A stretch of DNA of 64,000 nt. It comes from Hallella mizrahii. Its GTDB lineage: Bacteria; Bacteroidota; Bacteroidia; Bacteroidales; Bacteroidaceae. Both the position numbers and the translations under genes were made by a program. The notes below the pieces were generated by a model. The model did not search any database. It saw only the letters and a program-made list of their open reading frames with translations, and had not been told where the DNA came from. The stretch covers positions 92,193 through 156,192 of the forward strand of contig NZ_VUNG01000004.1 in NCBI RefSeq assembly GCF_009695775.1. The letters run 5' to 3'. Positions 53,878 to 62,967 of this stretch are shown here, in pieces. Position 1 is the stretch's first letter. Each line of letters opens with the position of its first letter.

Positions 53878-53909
53878 GGGATATTCTCTAAATCCGTAGG
53901 GAATATCCC
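53878..53909 (+). terminator. Intrinsic terminator of the transfer operon
   Basis: GGGATATTC (53878-53886) pairs with GAATATCCC (53901-53909), 9 bp, followed by ATTGTTTTTTG. A stem with a T-run 28 bp after the coupling-protein stop is a convincing terminator. Confidence 0.75.
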
Positions 53910-53914
53910 ATTGT

Positions 53915-53940
53915 TTTTTGCCAAATTATCTTTACCTTTG
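53915..53940 (+). promoter_or_regulatory. Promoter of the coiled-coil exported-protein gene
   Basis: TACCTTTG at 53933-53940 fits TAnnTTTG, with TTTTTG at 53915-53920 as the upstream element (spacing slightly short). It overlaps the T-run of the terminator, a compact boundary between operons. Confidence 0.5.
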
Positions 53941-53964
53941 TACCATACATCAACAACGTATCTT

Positions 53965-54546
53965 ATGAACAAAATCATTACGCTTATCATGTGTGTGGCG
54001 TTCTCCGCCACGGTGTCAGGACAGACTGTTAAAGTTGAAGACCGTATTAAGACACTCGAAGGAGATGTAAAGACCCTGAAGGGTCAAATTGAAACGCAGA
54101 ATGGTCAGATAGCCTCAATGCTGTCTCGTCTTAACGAGCTTGCAGACCGGAATGCAGAGTACAAAAAACAGTTGGACATCCGTCAGATCCTTTCCGTAAC
54201 AGTGGATAGTGTCAAGTATGGAGTTGCTTCTGCTGAGGGAAATGCCAAGACTGGCAATGTCGTCGTCACTTTGATGGCCCTTAATACAGGAGAGGATGCT
54301 TACCCAAAGATTCTTCATGGTGCATCCTTTAATGATTATGACGGTAACATCTATCAATGCCCGGAGGATTCTGTGTCAGTGGGTGGACTTAGCAACTATG
54401 AAGTTCTCCGTAAAAATATCAATACAAAGATAATTCTAAAGTTCACGAGTGTATCGGCAAACGCTCGTATTTCAAATCTCTCATTCTATGGAGGTGGCGG
54501 AACAACGCTCTTTAGCCTTCGTGACATTAAAATCGATTGGAAGTAA
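53965..54546 (+). CDS. Exported protein with N-terminal coiled coil
   Basis: A 193-residue protein from MNKIITLIMCVAFSAT (an earlier in-frame ATG at 53911 lies upstream of the promoter). The signal peptide ends near TVSGQ. Residues ~22-65 form a coiled coil (RIKTLEGDVKTLKGQIETQN, then GQIASMLSRLNEL); the rest is a beta-rich domain (SVTVDSVKYGVASAEGNAKT, ISNLSFYGGGGTTLF). No family recognised. A hairpin terminator follows at 54556-54589. Confidence 0.65.
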   Translation: MNKIITLIMCVAFSATVSGQTVKVEDRIKTLEGDVKTLKGQIETQNGQIASMLSRLNELADRNAEYKKQLDIRQILSVTVDSVKYGVASAEGNAKTGNVVVTLMALNTGEDAYPKILHGASFNDYDGNIYQCPEDSVSVGGLSNYEVLRKNINTKIILKFTSVSANARISNLSFYGGGGTTLFSLRDIKIDWK

Positions 54547-54555
54547 AAAACACAG

Positions 54556-54589
54556 CCGGTACCGTCAGCATGGAGGCTGATGGTAGCGG
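54556..54589 (+). terminator. Terminator after the coiled-coil protein gene
   Basis: CCGGTACCGTCAGC (54556-54569) pairs with GCTGATGGTAGCGG (54576-54589) over 14 bp, including G-T pairs and one mismatch, then TCTTTTTG. It separates this gene from the convergent methionine-sulfoxide-reductase gene. Confidence 0.7.
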
Positions 54590-54621
54590 TCTTTTTGTGT
54601 CTTTACAAGAGGGAGACGGCT

Positions 54622-55239
54622 TTACTCAAACAGCTGACTGATTATCTTTGCAATCTTCTCCAGTCCTGCTTTGTCAATGTCATCGAATGCACTATATCCC
54701 TTGCTGTCAACGTCAATGACGGCAACAACATCATCACCCTTGAACACCGGCACTACTATCTCTGACCGAGACTTCGATGAACAGGCGATGTGCCCTGGAA
54801 ACTGGAGAACATTAGGAAATACAATAGTTTGCTTCTCTTCCCAAGCCTTGCCGCATACACCACGTCCTTTCTTGATGGTATAGCAGGCTACATCTCCTTG
54901 GAACGGTCCCAATTCAAGTTTGTCTCCACTGACAATGTAAAATCCACACCAAAAGTAATGCAGAAACGAAGAATGAAGGAGTGCCGACACATTAGCCAAC
55001 GCCCCGACATGATTGTCAACGTCCTTAATCAGTGCTTCTACTTCAGGGATAAGCTGTTCATAGGTTTTAGCTATTTCCATCTTGAGCACCTGTTTCTTTG
55101 AGAGTTTCTCTTCTTGTATCTTACGTTGGCAATCCTTGCAGATATGCCGACCGCGACCTATGCCACTGAACTTTTCATTTGCTCTGAACCTCCCACAAAT
55201 CTTGCAGTACCATCCCTTTTTACTTGCTATCTTCACCAT
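54622..55239 (-). CDS. Zinc-ribbon/GAF fusion: free methionine-(R)-sulfoxide reductase
   Basis: A 205-residue protein. Residues ~11-40 are a four-cysteine zinc ribbon (C12-x-x-C15 and C34-x-x-C37). Residues ~54-205 are a GAF-type free-methionine sulfoxide reductase: MEIAKTYEQLIPEV, GPFQGDVACY (C119), GVCGKAW (C129) and HIACSSKSRSEIVVPV (C153), the three conserved cysteines. The enzyme reduces oxidised free methionine in the cytoplasm. Many relatives lack the zinc ribbon, so this is a fusion. A small partner gene lies 7 bp upstream. Confidence 0.87.
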   Translation of the reverse strand: MVKIASKKGWYCKICGRFRANEKFSGIGRGRHICKDCQRKIQEEKLSKKQVLKMEIAKTYEQLIPEVEALIKDVDNHVGALANVSALLHSSFLHYFWCGFYIVSGDKLELGPFQGDVACYTIKKGRGVCGKAWEEKQTIVFPNVLQFPGHIACSSKSRSEIVVPVFKGDDVVAVIDVDSKGYSAFDDIDKAGLEKIAKIISQLFE

Positions 55240-55246
55240 ATAGTTC

Positions 55247-55486
55247 TTAGTCAGTTAGTTGTGGATACTTTTCAAGCAGCTTGTTCATCAGCATATCAAG
55301 ATTGTCGCTTAAATCATGTGTGTAGTCAATAGGCACAAACACCTCATGCGTCGGCATCTTCACACCCAACATGTTCAACACCTCGTGATATATGACTGGA
55401 AAATGAATGTCTCCGAAGGCAAATGCGAACTTGCCTCCGCGAGCTGTGTAGTCGCTTATTTCTTGCTTGAATGTATTCTTGTCCAT
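55247..55486 (-). CDS. Small conserved-looking hypothetical protein
   Basis: A 79-residue soluble protein with the stretch GGKFAFAFGDIHFPVIYHEV. No family recognised. It lies 7 bp before the reductase gene on the same strand. A promoter-like TACTTTTG (complement of 55508-55515) stands 22 bp upstream of its ATG, so the pair is probably one operon, divergent from the polysaccharide locus. Confidence 0.6.
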   Translation of the reverse strand: MDKNTFKQEISDYTARGGKFAFAFGDIHFPVIYHEVLNMLGVKMPTHEVFVPIDYTHDLSDNLDMLMNKLLEKYPQLTD

Positions 55487-55669
55487 TTTGTTCCCTTTTT
55501 GTGACTACAAAAGTACAATAGAATCTTGAAACTACCGCTAACGTTGACATAAATTACGTTTATCAACAAAAAACATATTTCCTGCTACTTTTCTTTAAAT
55601 GTTCCTAATCAATCAAATATAGGTAAAATGACAAAAAAAAGTCAACGAAGTAATTTTCGATTAATAAAC

Positions 55670-55701
55670 TTTGCCTATCTCATTTATTTAAGTTACCTTT
55701 G
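55670..55701 (+). promoter_or_regulatory. Promoter of the polysaccharide locus
   Basis: TTTG (55670-55673) and TACCTTTG (55694-55701) with 20 bp between. It is a full-consensus Bacteroidetes promoter. An imperfect palindrome GTTGACATAAA...TTTATCAAC (55545-55566) lies upstream and might bind a regulator; no invertible-promoter repeats were found. Confidence 0.7.
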
Positions 55702-55936
55702 CAGAGGCTGAATTGTTATCTCATCCTCGTTAGAGGAGGTTTGGACGGAGTCTATCAACGGCTTACTACCGACGCATTGACCAACGGATTAGTTTTACAA
55801 CTATTTCTGTCGATCCTCGATACGGAAGATTGCTATTAGACTTCTACGTAGTAATATCAGCCTGACACGATAAAACGTTTGACGTTTGCTTGTGCCAAGT
55901 CCTATGTTCTGAAATTTAGAATAGGAATTCGCCGAT
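55702..55936 (+). promoter_or_regulatory. Long untranslated leader of the UpxY operon
   Basis: About 230 nt separate the promoter and the UpxY start, with a short CCTC...GAGG hairpin near 55731. UpxY-type proteins act at such leaders in Bacteroides to stop premature transcription end. The leader contains no credible ORF. The exact contact sites cannot be seen. Confidence 0.5.
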
Positions 55937-56686
55937 ATGGAAATTAATTCCATAAACCCGGATGAGCAACATCAACTGGTCGGCTTGTCTGCTTGCACTG
56001 GGCCTATCCCCAATGCCAACTCCAATGATTCAATCTCTTCAAATGGAGGAGATGAAACAGAGGGGTGTCCACCAACTATGCCCCAGCCGCTCGAACCAGA
56101 AAGTAAGGATAAAAAGATTCTATGGTATGTTCTGCGTGCTGCATATGGCACCGAAAAGCAAGCGTATGACTATATCACTGAAAATTCTGATCCTAAGGAT
56201 GTTAAACTATTTTGGCCCAAACGGTTTGTCAGACAAACTATAAATGGTCGTGTTATAGATAAAGAAGAAATTCTAATACCCAATATACTTTTTGTCAAGG
56301 CGAGTAAGAAACTGTTGGATGAATTCGTTTTTGACAACATCCATTTGCCCTATCTTAGATATTATTATCACCAATATCATAAGGATGATGTGCTTGTGCA
56401 TGAGCCCCTGTTTGTTCCAGCCAAACAAATGACGAGTTTTATGCAAATCTATGACTCAAATGTAGAAGGCAAATATATAGCAGGAGATATTATCTCAAAG
56501 TTTGCGAAGGGTCAACTTGTACGTGTTATAGATGGTCCGTTCAAAGGTGTCGTCGGTCGTGTCGCTCGGTTTAAGGGACAACAGAGAGTAGGCGTTTGCG
56601 TGGATCACTTTATGACAGCCGTTACTACTTGGATAAAAAATAAGTATCTTGAGGTGTTAGAAGAAGATGAATTGCGCAACGAGTAA
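55937..56686 (+). CDS. UpxY-family transcription antiterminator (NusG-like)
   Basis: A 249-residue protein. Residues ~1-58 are a polar, low-complexity extension not usual for the family. Residues ~60-180 are the NusG-type NGN domain (ILWYVLRAAYGTEKQAYDYI, EEILIPNILFVKASKKLLDE). A KOW-like motif follows at ~195-225 (GQLVRVIDGPFKGVVGRVAR). In Bacteroides, UpxY proteins are the first genes of capsule operons and let RNA polymerase pass the leader. It supports that what follows is a surface polysaccharide locus. Confidence 0.9.
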   Translation: MEINSINPDEQHQLVGLSACTGPIPNANSNDSISSNGGDETEGCPPTMPQPLEPESKDKKILWYVLRAAYGTEKQAYDYITENSDPKDVKLFWPKRFVRQTINGRVIDKEEILIPNILFVKASKKLLDEFVFDNIHLPYLRYYYHQYHKDDVLVHEPLFVPAKQMTSFMQIYDSNVEGKYIAGDIISKFAKGQLVRVIDGPFKGVVGRVARFKGQQRVGVCVDHFMTAVTTWIKNKYLEVLEEDELRNE

Positions 56687-56736
56687 AAAACAATATTTTT
56701 ACAACTGTGTAGCTTCACAAATAAAGAACTCTCGAT

Positions 56737-57609
56737 ATGAGATATACATATAAAGGTAAGGACTACCCGAAGGATCTAAACATAAAACATCAGGAGGTGT
56801 TTACTACACTTTCAAAAGACCCTTTGGACATAACCCGACGTGAGTTTGACCACCTGTTCGACATTCCTACAGAAGAATTCTGTGCTGATGAAGAACAGTT
56901 AATCCTCTGGGAGCTTGGCAAGCAATGGGGCAAAAGTGCAGAGCAGTTGGAGTCAGATACGACTGTCAACCATTTCATCATAAGGAATACTCTCATAACC
57001 CTTTTGACCTCATACTCTTTTTCTTCTTTTGATGTAGTACTTGAAGTGCTGCGTCAGTCGGAAGACATAATCAGATTCAACCTTCCTGATTATAATGGAT
57101 TTACGTACATATTGCCGATATTGTCGATAGTTTTTGAATATGAACCAAAACAACTTGAGCAATTCTTATTGGAAGAAGGTTTAACTGACTACTCAAAACG
57201 AATTGTAGCCGATCTGTTGGCAAGGATGGGTTGTGATACAGAGACAAAGACTGAAGCCAATAACAAGAAGGTACATGACGAGCTGTCTGGCATCTTCAGC
57301 AGAGTTCTTGATGTCTACATCTCTGATTACCCAACAGGAAATATCTGTGATAAATACGTTGTCAGCCATGTCGTTAAGGCTATTGTCAATTCAGGTCTCG
57401 AGGAGTTGTCAGAGCAACTGAAGACAGTGTATTCCAAAGACATGGTCGATAAGAAGATATGTGGTGAGTTGGACACAAATCTCTCTGTGATGAAAGATTT
57501 AGGATGTGCAGATTTGAATTACATCGAAACAGGCATTTACCCATTAATGTTCCTACCCACTTACCTCATATGGGATAATGCCGACAACCCCGATTTTGGC
57601 GAGCAGTAA
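56737..57609 (+). CDS. Hypothetical protein of the polysaccharide locus
   Basis: A 290-residue protein, mostly helical and acidic (EFDHLFDIPTEEFCADEEQL, LEQFLLEEGLTDYSKRIVAD). No signal peptide, membrane segment or glycosyltransferase motif. It lies 50 bp after upxY and probably belongs to the same transcript. Position suggests regulation or assembly; function unknown. Confidence 0.55.
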   Translation: MRYTYKGKDYPKDLNIKHQEVFTTLSKDPLDITRREFDHLFDIPTEEFCADEEQLILWELGKQWGKSAEQLESDTTVNHFIIRNTLITLLTSYSFSSFDVVLEVLRQSEDIIRFNLPDYNGFTYILPILSIVFEYEPKQLEQFLLEEGLTDYSKRIVADLLARMGCDTETKTEANNKKVHDELSGIFSRVLDVYISDYPTGNICDKYVVSHVVKAIVNSGLEELSEQLKTVYSKDMVDKKICGELDTNLSVMKDLGCADLNYIETGIYPLMFLPTYLIWDNADNPDFGEQ

Positions 57610-57745
57610 TTATGGGCTGCGAAAAAAAGTTGGAAAATATATAGGAGAGGACTATCCGAACGAGATAACACTCAACTACCCAGAGTCGAGAACTATTCTC
57701 AGCAAGCCGAAAAAGTGCATACCGATCCACATAACTCACAGATGA
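57578..57745 (+). CDS. Possible overlapping small gene (55 residues)
   Basis: An open frame with ATG 57578 overlaps the preceding gene's end in another frame. It reads a basic, mixed sequence (YGLRKKVGKYIGEDYPNEIT, LSKPKKCIPIHITHR). There is no motif, and a chance frame of this length is possible. It covers part of the 227-bp gap before the acyltransferase gene; nothing else is visible there. Confidence 0.2.
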   Translation: MPTTPILASSNYGLRKKVGKYIGEDYPNEITLNYPESRTILSKPKKCIPIHITHR

Positions 57746-57851
57746 ATCTTAGCATAATATATCCTGTAATCTATCAAGAAGCTAAGCGTAAGGGGAATTA
57801 AAAACTATAGTGTGAGAAATCTAGAACAAGCACAGATTGAATAATAAGATT

Positions 57852-58874
57852 ATGAAGTTATCAGTCTACGACTCCAACGTCCTCAAAGGTATTGCAATAC
57901 TCATCATGTTGTGGCATCATCTTTTTCTGAGACCAGAGATGTATGCATACAATGACATTGTTATACATGGCCATGGTATTGCGCAAGAGATAGCAATCAT
58001 GTGCAAAGTATGTGTCGCAATCTTCGTGTTCGTATCCGGATATGGACTTACTGAAAAGTATGGTGATTGGGCAAATATCAAGTTGAAGGATTTCTATTGG
58101 AAGAGATTCACGAAACTGATGTTTAACTATTGGTTCGTTTGGTTGATATTCGTTCCTATTAGTGTTCTATGGCTTGGTCCCTCGTTTGCAGAATCTTATG
58201 GCTCTGACAAATTCCTTCAGGGAAGAGTGGTATTGGACTTCTTGGGAATCGTCAATTGGTTGGGACCTACTGTTTATAATTACAATGCGGCATGGTGGTT
58301 TTATGGATGTATTATAGGTTTGTATCTATTGTATCCATTATTGCTCAGAATGGCGAAACAGAATGAGTATTACTTAATAGTGTTTGCCATAGCAGTGTTT
58401 TGCCTCCCAAGTGATTTCCTTTTCTGTATAAGGATATATTTGCCTGTTTTTGTCTGTGGAATGCTCTACTCACTGCATGACAATGAGAGAACTTACCATA
58501 TTGCCCCCCCCATTTCTGTATGGATAATAACATTCTTCTTTATTCTTATTGGCAGGCACAAAATACAAGGCAACGACTTTTATGTTTATGATGCTTTAAT
58601 TATGATTTCTGGTGTCTATGTTTATCAACATATATCTGGATTTATCAGGACGAAGCAATGTTTGGCATTCTTTGGAAAATATAGTATGGACATGTTCCTA
58701 ATCCATGGTTTCTTTTACAAATGGTGGATGCATGATATCATTTATTACACCGGGAATCCTTTCATAATATACATAACTCTAATTGCCATAAGTTTGGTTG
58801 TAGCAATTGCAATAGAGAAAGTAAAACAAATTTTAGGTTTCAATCGTATGATGAAATACCTACGTAGTTTATAA
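57852..58874 (+). CDS. Acyltransferase family 3 membrane protein
   Basis: A 340-residue polytopic membrane protein from MKLSVYDSNVLKGI (upstream in-frame TTG at 57837 is less likely). The N-terminus has the acyltransferase-3 pattern: LKGIAILIMLWHHLF and FVFVSGYGL. About ten hydrophobic segments follow. Such enzymes O-acetylate sugars on lipid carriers or cell-surface glycans. It ends 3 bp before the flippase gene. Confidence 0.85.
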   Translation: MKLSVYDSNVLKGIAILIMLWHHLFLRPEMYAYNDIVIHGHGIAQEIAIMCKVCVAIFVFVSGYGLTEKYGDWANIKLKDFYWKRFTKLMFNYWFVWLIFVPISVLWLGPSFAESYGSDKFLQGRVVLDFLGIVNWLGPTVYNYNAAWWFYGCIIGLYLLYPLLLRMAKQNEYYLIVFAIAVFCLPSDFLFCIRIYLPVFVCGMLYSLHDNERTYHIAPPISVWIITFFFILIGRHKIQGNDFYVYDALIMISGVYVYQHISGFIRTKQCLAFFGKYSMDMFLIHGFFYKWWMHDIIYYTGNPFIIYITLIAISLVVAIAIEKVKQILGFNRMMKYLRSL

Positions 58875-58877
58875 TCT

Positions 58878-60410
58878 ATGTCCACTTCATCTGAAAATAA
58901 CAAGCGCATCGCCAAGAACACCCTCATGCTCTATTTCCGCATGTTGGTGATGATGGCTGTATCGTTGTATACCTCCCGTGTAGTACTTGATACTCTCGGA
59001 GTATCTGATTATGGTATATATAACGTCGTCGGCGGCTTCGTCACTATGTTCTCGCTTATCAGCGGTGCCATGACTACCGCGACGCAAAGATTCCTGTCAT
59101 TTGCCATCGGTGAGGGAAAGACGAAAGAAGTCACAAGCCTTTTTTCTACCGCAGTCATCATTCATATTGGATTGGCACTTATCATCTTGGTCGCAGGAGA
59201 GACTATTGGTGTTTGGTTCGTTGCCAACAAGATGAACTTCCCTCCAGGACGATATACGGCAGCCATTTGGGTGTTTGAGTTTTCACTACTCACATTTCTT
59301 GTAAGTGTTATCAATGTCCCGTACAATGCGGCCATTATCGCCTATGAGAAGATGTCTGCTTTCGCCTACATCAGCATTATTGAAGTGGTGCTAAAGTTGG
59401 TGATTGTCTATTTGCTATTGATTACTCCTTTTGACAGGTTGATATTCTATGCCATTTTGATGGCTATCGTGCAATTGGGAGTCCAGCTGATTTATGCATC
59501 CTATACTCACAGGAAGATAAAAACGTGCCATTGCAATTGGAAACTGAACCATGAGTACTTCAAGCAGATGACATCCTTTGTCAGTTGGAATCTCATTGGC
59601 TCACTAGCAGGAGTATGCAAAGACCAGGGATTGAATGTCGTACTTAATCTTTTCTTCGGTACAGCAGTAAATGCAGCAAGAGGTGTAGCTATGCAAGTAT
59701 CGACAGCAATATACAGGTTCGTAGCTAATTTCCAGATGGCAATGAATCCACAGATAGTCAAGTTATATGCAGCGGGAGAGAAAAAGGAAATGTTCAAACT
59801 TGTCTTTAGGGGAAGTCGTTTTTCATATTTGTTGCTCCTATGTCTTTCATTGCCTGTTGTCATAGAAGCCCCGTTCATATTGAACATCTGGCTAGTGAAA
59901 GTACCTGATTACACGGTAGTCTTTTTGCGCCTGATAATTTTCACTGCTTTGATTGACTCCTTGTCCAATACCCTTATCACATCCATGCATGCATCAGGAA
60001 AAGTTAGAGATTACCAGATTGTCGTCGGAGGACTTTCCCTTCTGACTTTGCCTTTTGCATATCTGTTATTAAAAATAGGATATAGTCCGACATCCGCACT
60101 TGTAGCATCGCTTATTATATCTGTTGTCTGTTTGTTTGCAAGAGCAGCTTTACTTTCAAAATCAATTGATTTTCCAGCTGTTTCATTCTTGCGTGATGTA
60201 GCACTCAAGATGTTTATATTAACAATAGGCTCCTATGTCATTCCTATGGCTTTATATTATTTCACAGAAGTTAATTGGTGGACATTCATTCTTGTATGTC
60301 TTGTCAGTTTTGTAAGCGGAGTGATATTTAGTTACTATCTTGGAATAGAAAAGCATGAACGTGATGTAATAGTGTTAAAAGTAAAAGAAAAACTTCATAG
60401 AACTAATTAG
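58878..60410 (+). CDS. Wzx-type polysaccharide flippase
   Basis: A 510-residue polytopic protein of the MATE-like polysaccharide exporter family. The N-terminal segment (NTLMLYFRMLVMMAVSLYTS, then RVVLDTLGVSDYGIYNVVGG) is characteristic of O-antigen flippases; about 12-14 hydrophobic segments run to the end. It would turn lipid-linked repeat units across the inner membrane. The next gene starts 4 bp later. Confidence 0.92.
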   Translation: MSTSSENNKRIAKNTLMLYFRMLVMMAVSLYTSRVVLDTLGVSDYGIYNVVGGFVTMFSLISGAMTTATQRFLSFAIGEGKTKEVTSLFSTAVIIHIGLALIILVAGETIGVWFVANKMNFPPGRYTAAIWVFEFSLLTFLVSVINVPYNAAIIAYEKMSAFAYISIIEVVLKLVIVYLLLITPFDRLIFYAILMAIVQLGVQLIYASYTHRKIKTCHCNWKLNHEYFKQMTSFVSWNLIGSLAGVCKDQGLNVVLNLFFGTAVNAARGVAMQVSTAIYRFVANFQMAMNPQIVKLYAAGEKKEMFKLVFRGSRFSYLLLLCLSLPVVIEAPFILNIWLVKVPDYTVVFLRLIIFTALIDSLSNTLITSMHASGKVRDYQIVVGGLSLLTLPFAYLLLKIGYSPTSALVASLIISVVCLFARAALLSKSIDFPAVSFLRDVALKMFILTIGSYVIPMALYYFTEVNWWTFILVCLVSFVSGVIFSYYLGIEKHERDVIVLKVKEKLHRTN

Positions 60411-60414
60411 GAGG

Positions 60415-61647
60415 ATGAATAAGCCAAATATATCAGACATCCATAATTGCTACGGATGTGGCGTATGTACTAAAGCGTGTCCGGTACATATCATCGATTT
60501 GCATCTTAATACGGAAGGATTCTACGAGCCTTTCATCGCAGAAGAAGACAGATGCATCCATTGCGGATTGTGCAGAGATGTCTGTGCCTATATCAAGGAT
60601 GAGCCTGCCCAAAACAATGCTCTCGTCGTGAGCTATGCAGCTTGGAGCAATGACGAGCAGGTTCAGAAGAAATGCAGTTCTGGTGGCGCCGGTTTTGAAA
60701 TTGGCAAGTACCTCTTGGGCAAAGGATATAAGGTAGTCGGTGTTCGTTACAATGCAGAGAAAGGCCGCGCAGAGCATTTCATTGCAAGTTCCTTGGAAGA
60801 ATTGGTGCAGACGACAGGGAGCAAGTACATCCAGAGCTATCCTGTTGATGGCTGGAAGGACATAGACAGAAACGGAAAGTATCTTGTCACTGGCACTCCT
60901 TGTCAGATAGATTCGTTCAGGTACTATATGAAGAAGATGAGGCTGCCGGAGGAAAACTTCATCCTTCTTGATTTCTTCTGCCATGGAGTTCCTTCCATGC
61001 TTGCCTGGCAGAAATATACTAAAGATGTCGAGAAAAGATTAGGAGGAAAAATCACTTATGCTTCATGGCGTAACAAATGGGATTATGGATGGCATGATAG
61101 TTGGGCTATGGGCATTGACGGTGGGCAGCAGTGTAAGAAAGTCGATTGGCATGAAAGTTACAACTTGTTAATAAGGGGAAAAAAAACTTTCTTACAAAGC
61201 CGGCTCTCACAAGGTGACAAATTTTTCCGTCTTTTCCTTGGCGACCAATGTCTTGGACGGCAATGCTATGAGCACTGCAAATATAAATATGACCACTCCT
61301 CGGCTGATATCCGTATCTGTGACTTGTGGGGCAAAACCTATCAAGACAATGAAGATGGGGTCAGTGGTGCTGTTGCTTTTACTCAGAAAGGGGCAGAAAT
61401 ATTAAAAGAGATAGACTGTAATCTCATAGAGCATCCATTCTCCGTTGTCGCGGAAGGGCAGATGAAGACATGCCCGAAAATGCTGCCACTAAGAGATTCG
61501 ATATTGACAAGCTTGGCTGACGAAAACAAGACGATTGACGATGCTGTCAGTGTTTTAGATACCTATCACAGGCGTCAGAGAAATATTGGAAGGCTCAAGC
61601 ATCCAGTCAGAACCGTTTGTCATTTAGTAAAACGTATCTTCAAATAG
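60415..61647 (+). CDS. F420 hydrogenase/dehydrogenase beta-subunit-like ferredoxin protein
   Basis: A 410-residue protein. Two [4Fe-4S]-type clusters lie at the N-terminus: CYGCGVCTKACPVHI (~12-26) and CIHCGLCRDVC (~46-56). The rest matches the coenzyme F420 hydrogenase beta-subunit C-terminal region (KCSSGGAGFEIGKYLLGKGY, GTPCQIDSFRYYMKK). In polysaccharide loci this protein commonly accompanies a pyruvyl transferase, as here (9 bp gap). Its substrate in glycan synthesis is unknown. Confidence 0.88.
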   Translation: MNKPNISDIHNCYGCGVCTKACPVHIIDLHLNTEGFYEPFIAEEDRCIHCGLCRDVCAYIKDEPAQNNALVVSYAAWSNDEQVQKKCSSGGAGFEIGKYLLGKGYKVVGVRYNAEKGRAEHFIASSLEELVQTTGSKYIQSYPVDGWKDIDRNGKYLVTGTPCQIDSFRYYMKKMRLPEENFILLDFFCHGVPSMLAWQKYTKDVEKRLGGKITYASWRNKWDYGWHDSWAMGIDGGQQCKKVDWHESYNLLIRGKKTFLQSRLSQGDKFFRLFLGDQCLGRQCYEHCKYKYDHSSADIRICDLWGKTYQDNEDGVSGAVAFTQKGAEILKEIDCNLIEHPFSVVAEGQMKTCPKMLPLRDSILTSLADENKTIDDAVSVLDTYHRRQRNIGRLKHPVRTVCHLVKRIFK

Positions 61648-61656
61648 ACACAGAAA

Positions 61657-62787
61657 ATGAATACCGACACTATTACGTGCCATAACGTGTATAACTATGG
61701 AGCTTCGCTTCAAGCATATGCGTTGCAGCACTATTTGGAATCGTTAGGCCATGATGTGAAGATTATAGACTTCCAACCATGGTTCCATCGGGATAGGTAC
61801 AAGCCTTTTTTCATTTCTCCAGGGGGAAGGCTATATAGCATCTGCAAGGCATGTCCTCCCCTAAAATATATCCTTGTGCCTTTAAAGTATCGTAGTCGTC
61901 TAATTTCCATGGTGAAAACATGGGGACGTAAAAAAACTTTTGATGATTTTACAAAGCAATATCTTAGTTTGACATGTAGGTATAATACTTCAGAAGAGTT
62001 AAAAGCCAACCCTCCACATGCAGATGTCTATATTGCAGGAAGCGATCAAATATGGAATACTGAGAGTTATAACGGTAAGGAGCCCGGTTATTACTTAGAT
62101 TTTGGAACGGCCAAGAAAATCTCATATGCTGCAAGTTTCGCAGTAAGTGAAATTCAAGAAGAATGGCGTCCTTTTGTAAAGAGTCAACTTTCTCATTTCC
62201 AACATATATCTGTCAGAGAAAAGACAGGAGTGTCAATATTAAAGAGCATGGGGTTCCAAAACGGAGTACAAGTTGTGGATCCCGTATTCCTGCTGGGTGC
62301 TGACGAGTGGAAAACATTGGCTCACAAAGCGAAAGATTACGGCTTAAAGGAAAACAATTACATCGTAGTGTATGACTTCCTTAATGATGAAAGGATAGCC
62401 GCATTTGTGAAGAAGCTTAAAGAACATACGAACATGACGGTTGTGAGCATCAATGATTTCAACATATTGCCATATGTTGATATCAACATCAACGATGCAG
62501 GCCCTCTTGAATTCGTTTCTCTGATAAGTAAGGCAGCTGCCGTGGTATGCAGCAGCTTCCATGCCTCTGCATTCAGCTTGATATTTAAGAAGCCATTCTA
62601 TGTCTTCCCATTAATTGGGCAGAACAACTCGTCCCGAATGGAGGATTTATTGAATCTCATAGGCCATCACGAGCGTTTTATGCCAGACGAGATTTTGGAT
62701 GATATGGATTATGATGCCATACAATTTGTCTTGGATAAAGAGATTGGAAAATCAAAAGACGTATTGCAGTCCTTTATCAAGAGTTAA
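61657..62787 (+). CDS. Polysaccharide pyruvyl transferase family protein
   Basis: A 376-residue protein with the pyruvyl-transferase N-terminus (HNVYNYGASLQAYALQHYLE) and later motifs DVYIAGSDQIWN, YAASFAVSE, SVREKTGVSILK and AVVCSSFHASAFSLIFKKPF. The family transfers pyruvate onto sugars, giving the glycan a negative charge. It is the last visible gene of the operon; no glycosyltransferases are present, so the locus is incomplete here. Confidence 0.9.
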   Translation: MNTDTITCHNVYNYGASLQAYALQHYLESLGHDVKIIDFQPWFHRDRYKPFFISPGGRLYSICKACPPLKYILVPLKYRSRLISMVKTWGRKKTFDDFTKQYLSLTCRYNTSEELKANPPHADVYIAGSDQIWNTESYNGKEPGYYLDFGTAKKISYAASFAVSEIQEEWRPFVKSQLSHFQHISVREKTGVSILKSMGFQNGVQVVDPVFLLGADEWKTLAHKAKDYGLKENNYIVVYDFLNDERIAAFVKKLKEHTNMTVVSINDFNILPYVDININDAGPLEFVSLISKAAAVVCSSFHASAFSLIFKKPFYVFPLIGQNNSSRMEDLLNLIGHHERFMPDEILDDMDYDAIQFVLDKEIGKSKDVLQSFIKS

Positions 62788-62967
62788 TTGTTGCAATGAA
62801 CTTTTATGCCAATCTATTTGATTCTGCATGTTGACTTCAAATAACTTCATTAGGCTTTTAGCATCTGCAATTTTGTATAATCGTTTTTGGATTAACGAGA
62901 TTCGAGTTTAAGTTTAGTGTTATTTTAAATTTCCGATATTTATAAAAAAAGTCCAGGTTCTATAGAA

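Noticed and set aside
55540..55700. Invertible capsule promoter
   Set aside because: No pair of long inverted repeats flanks the promoter, and no invertase gene is near.
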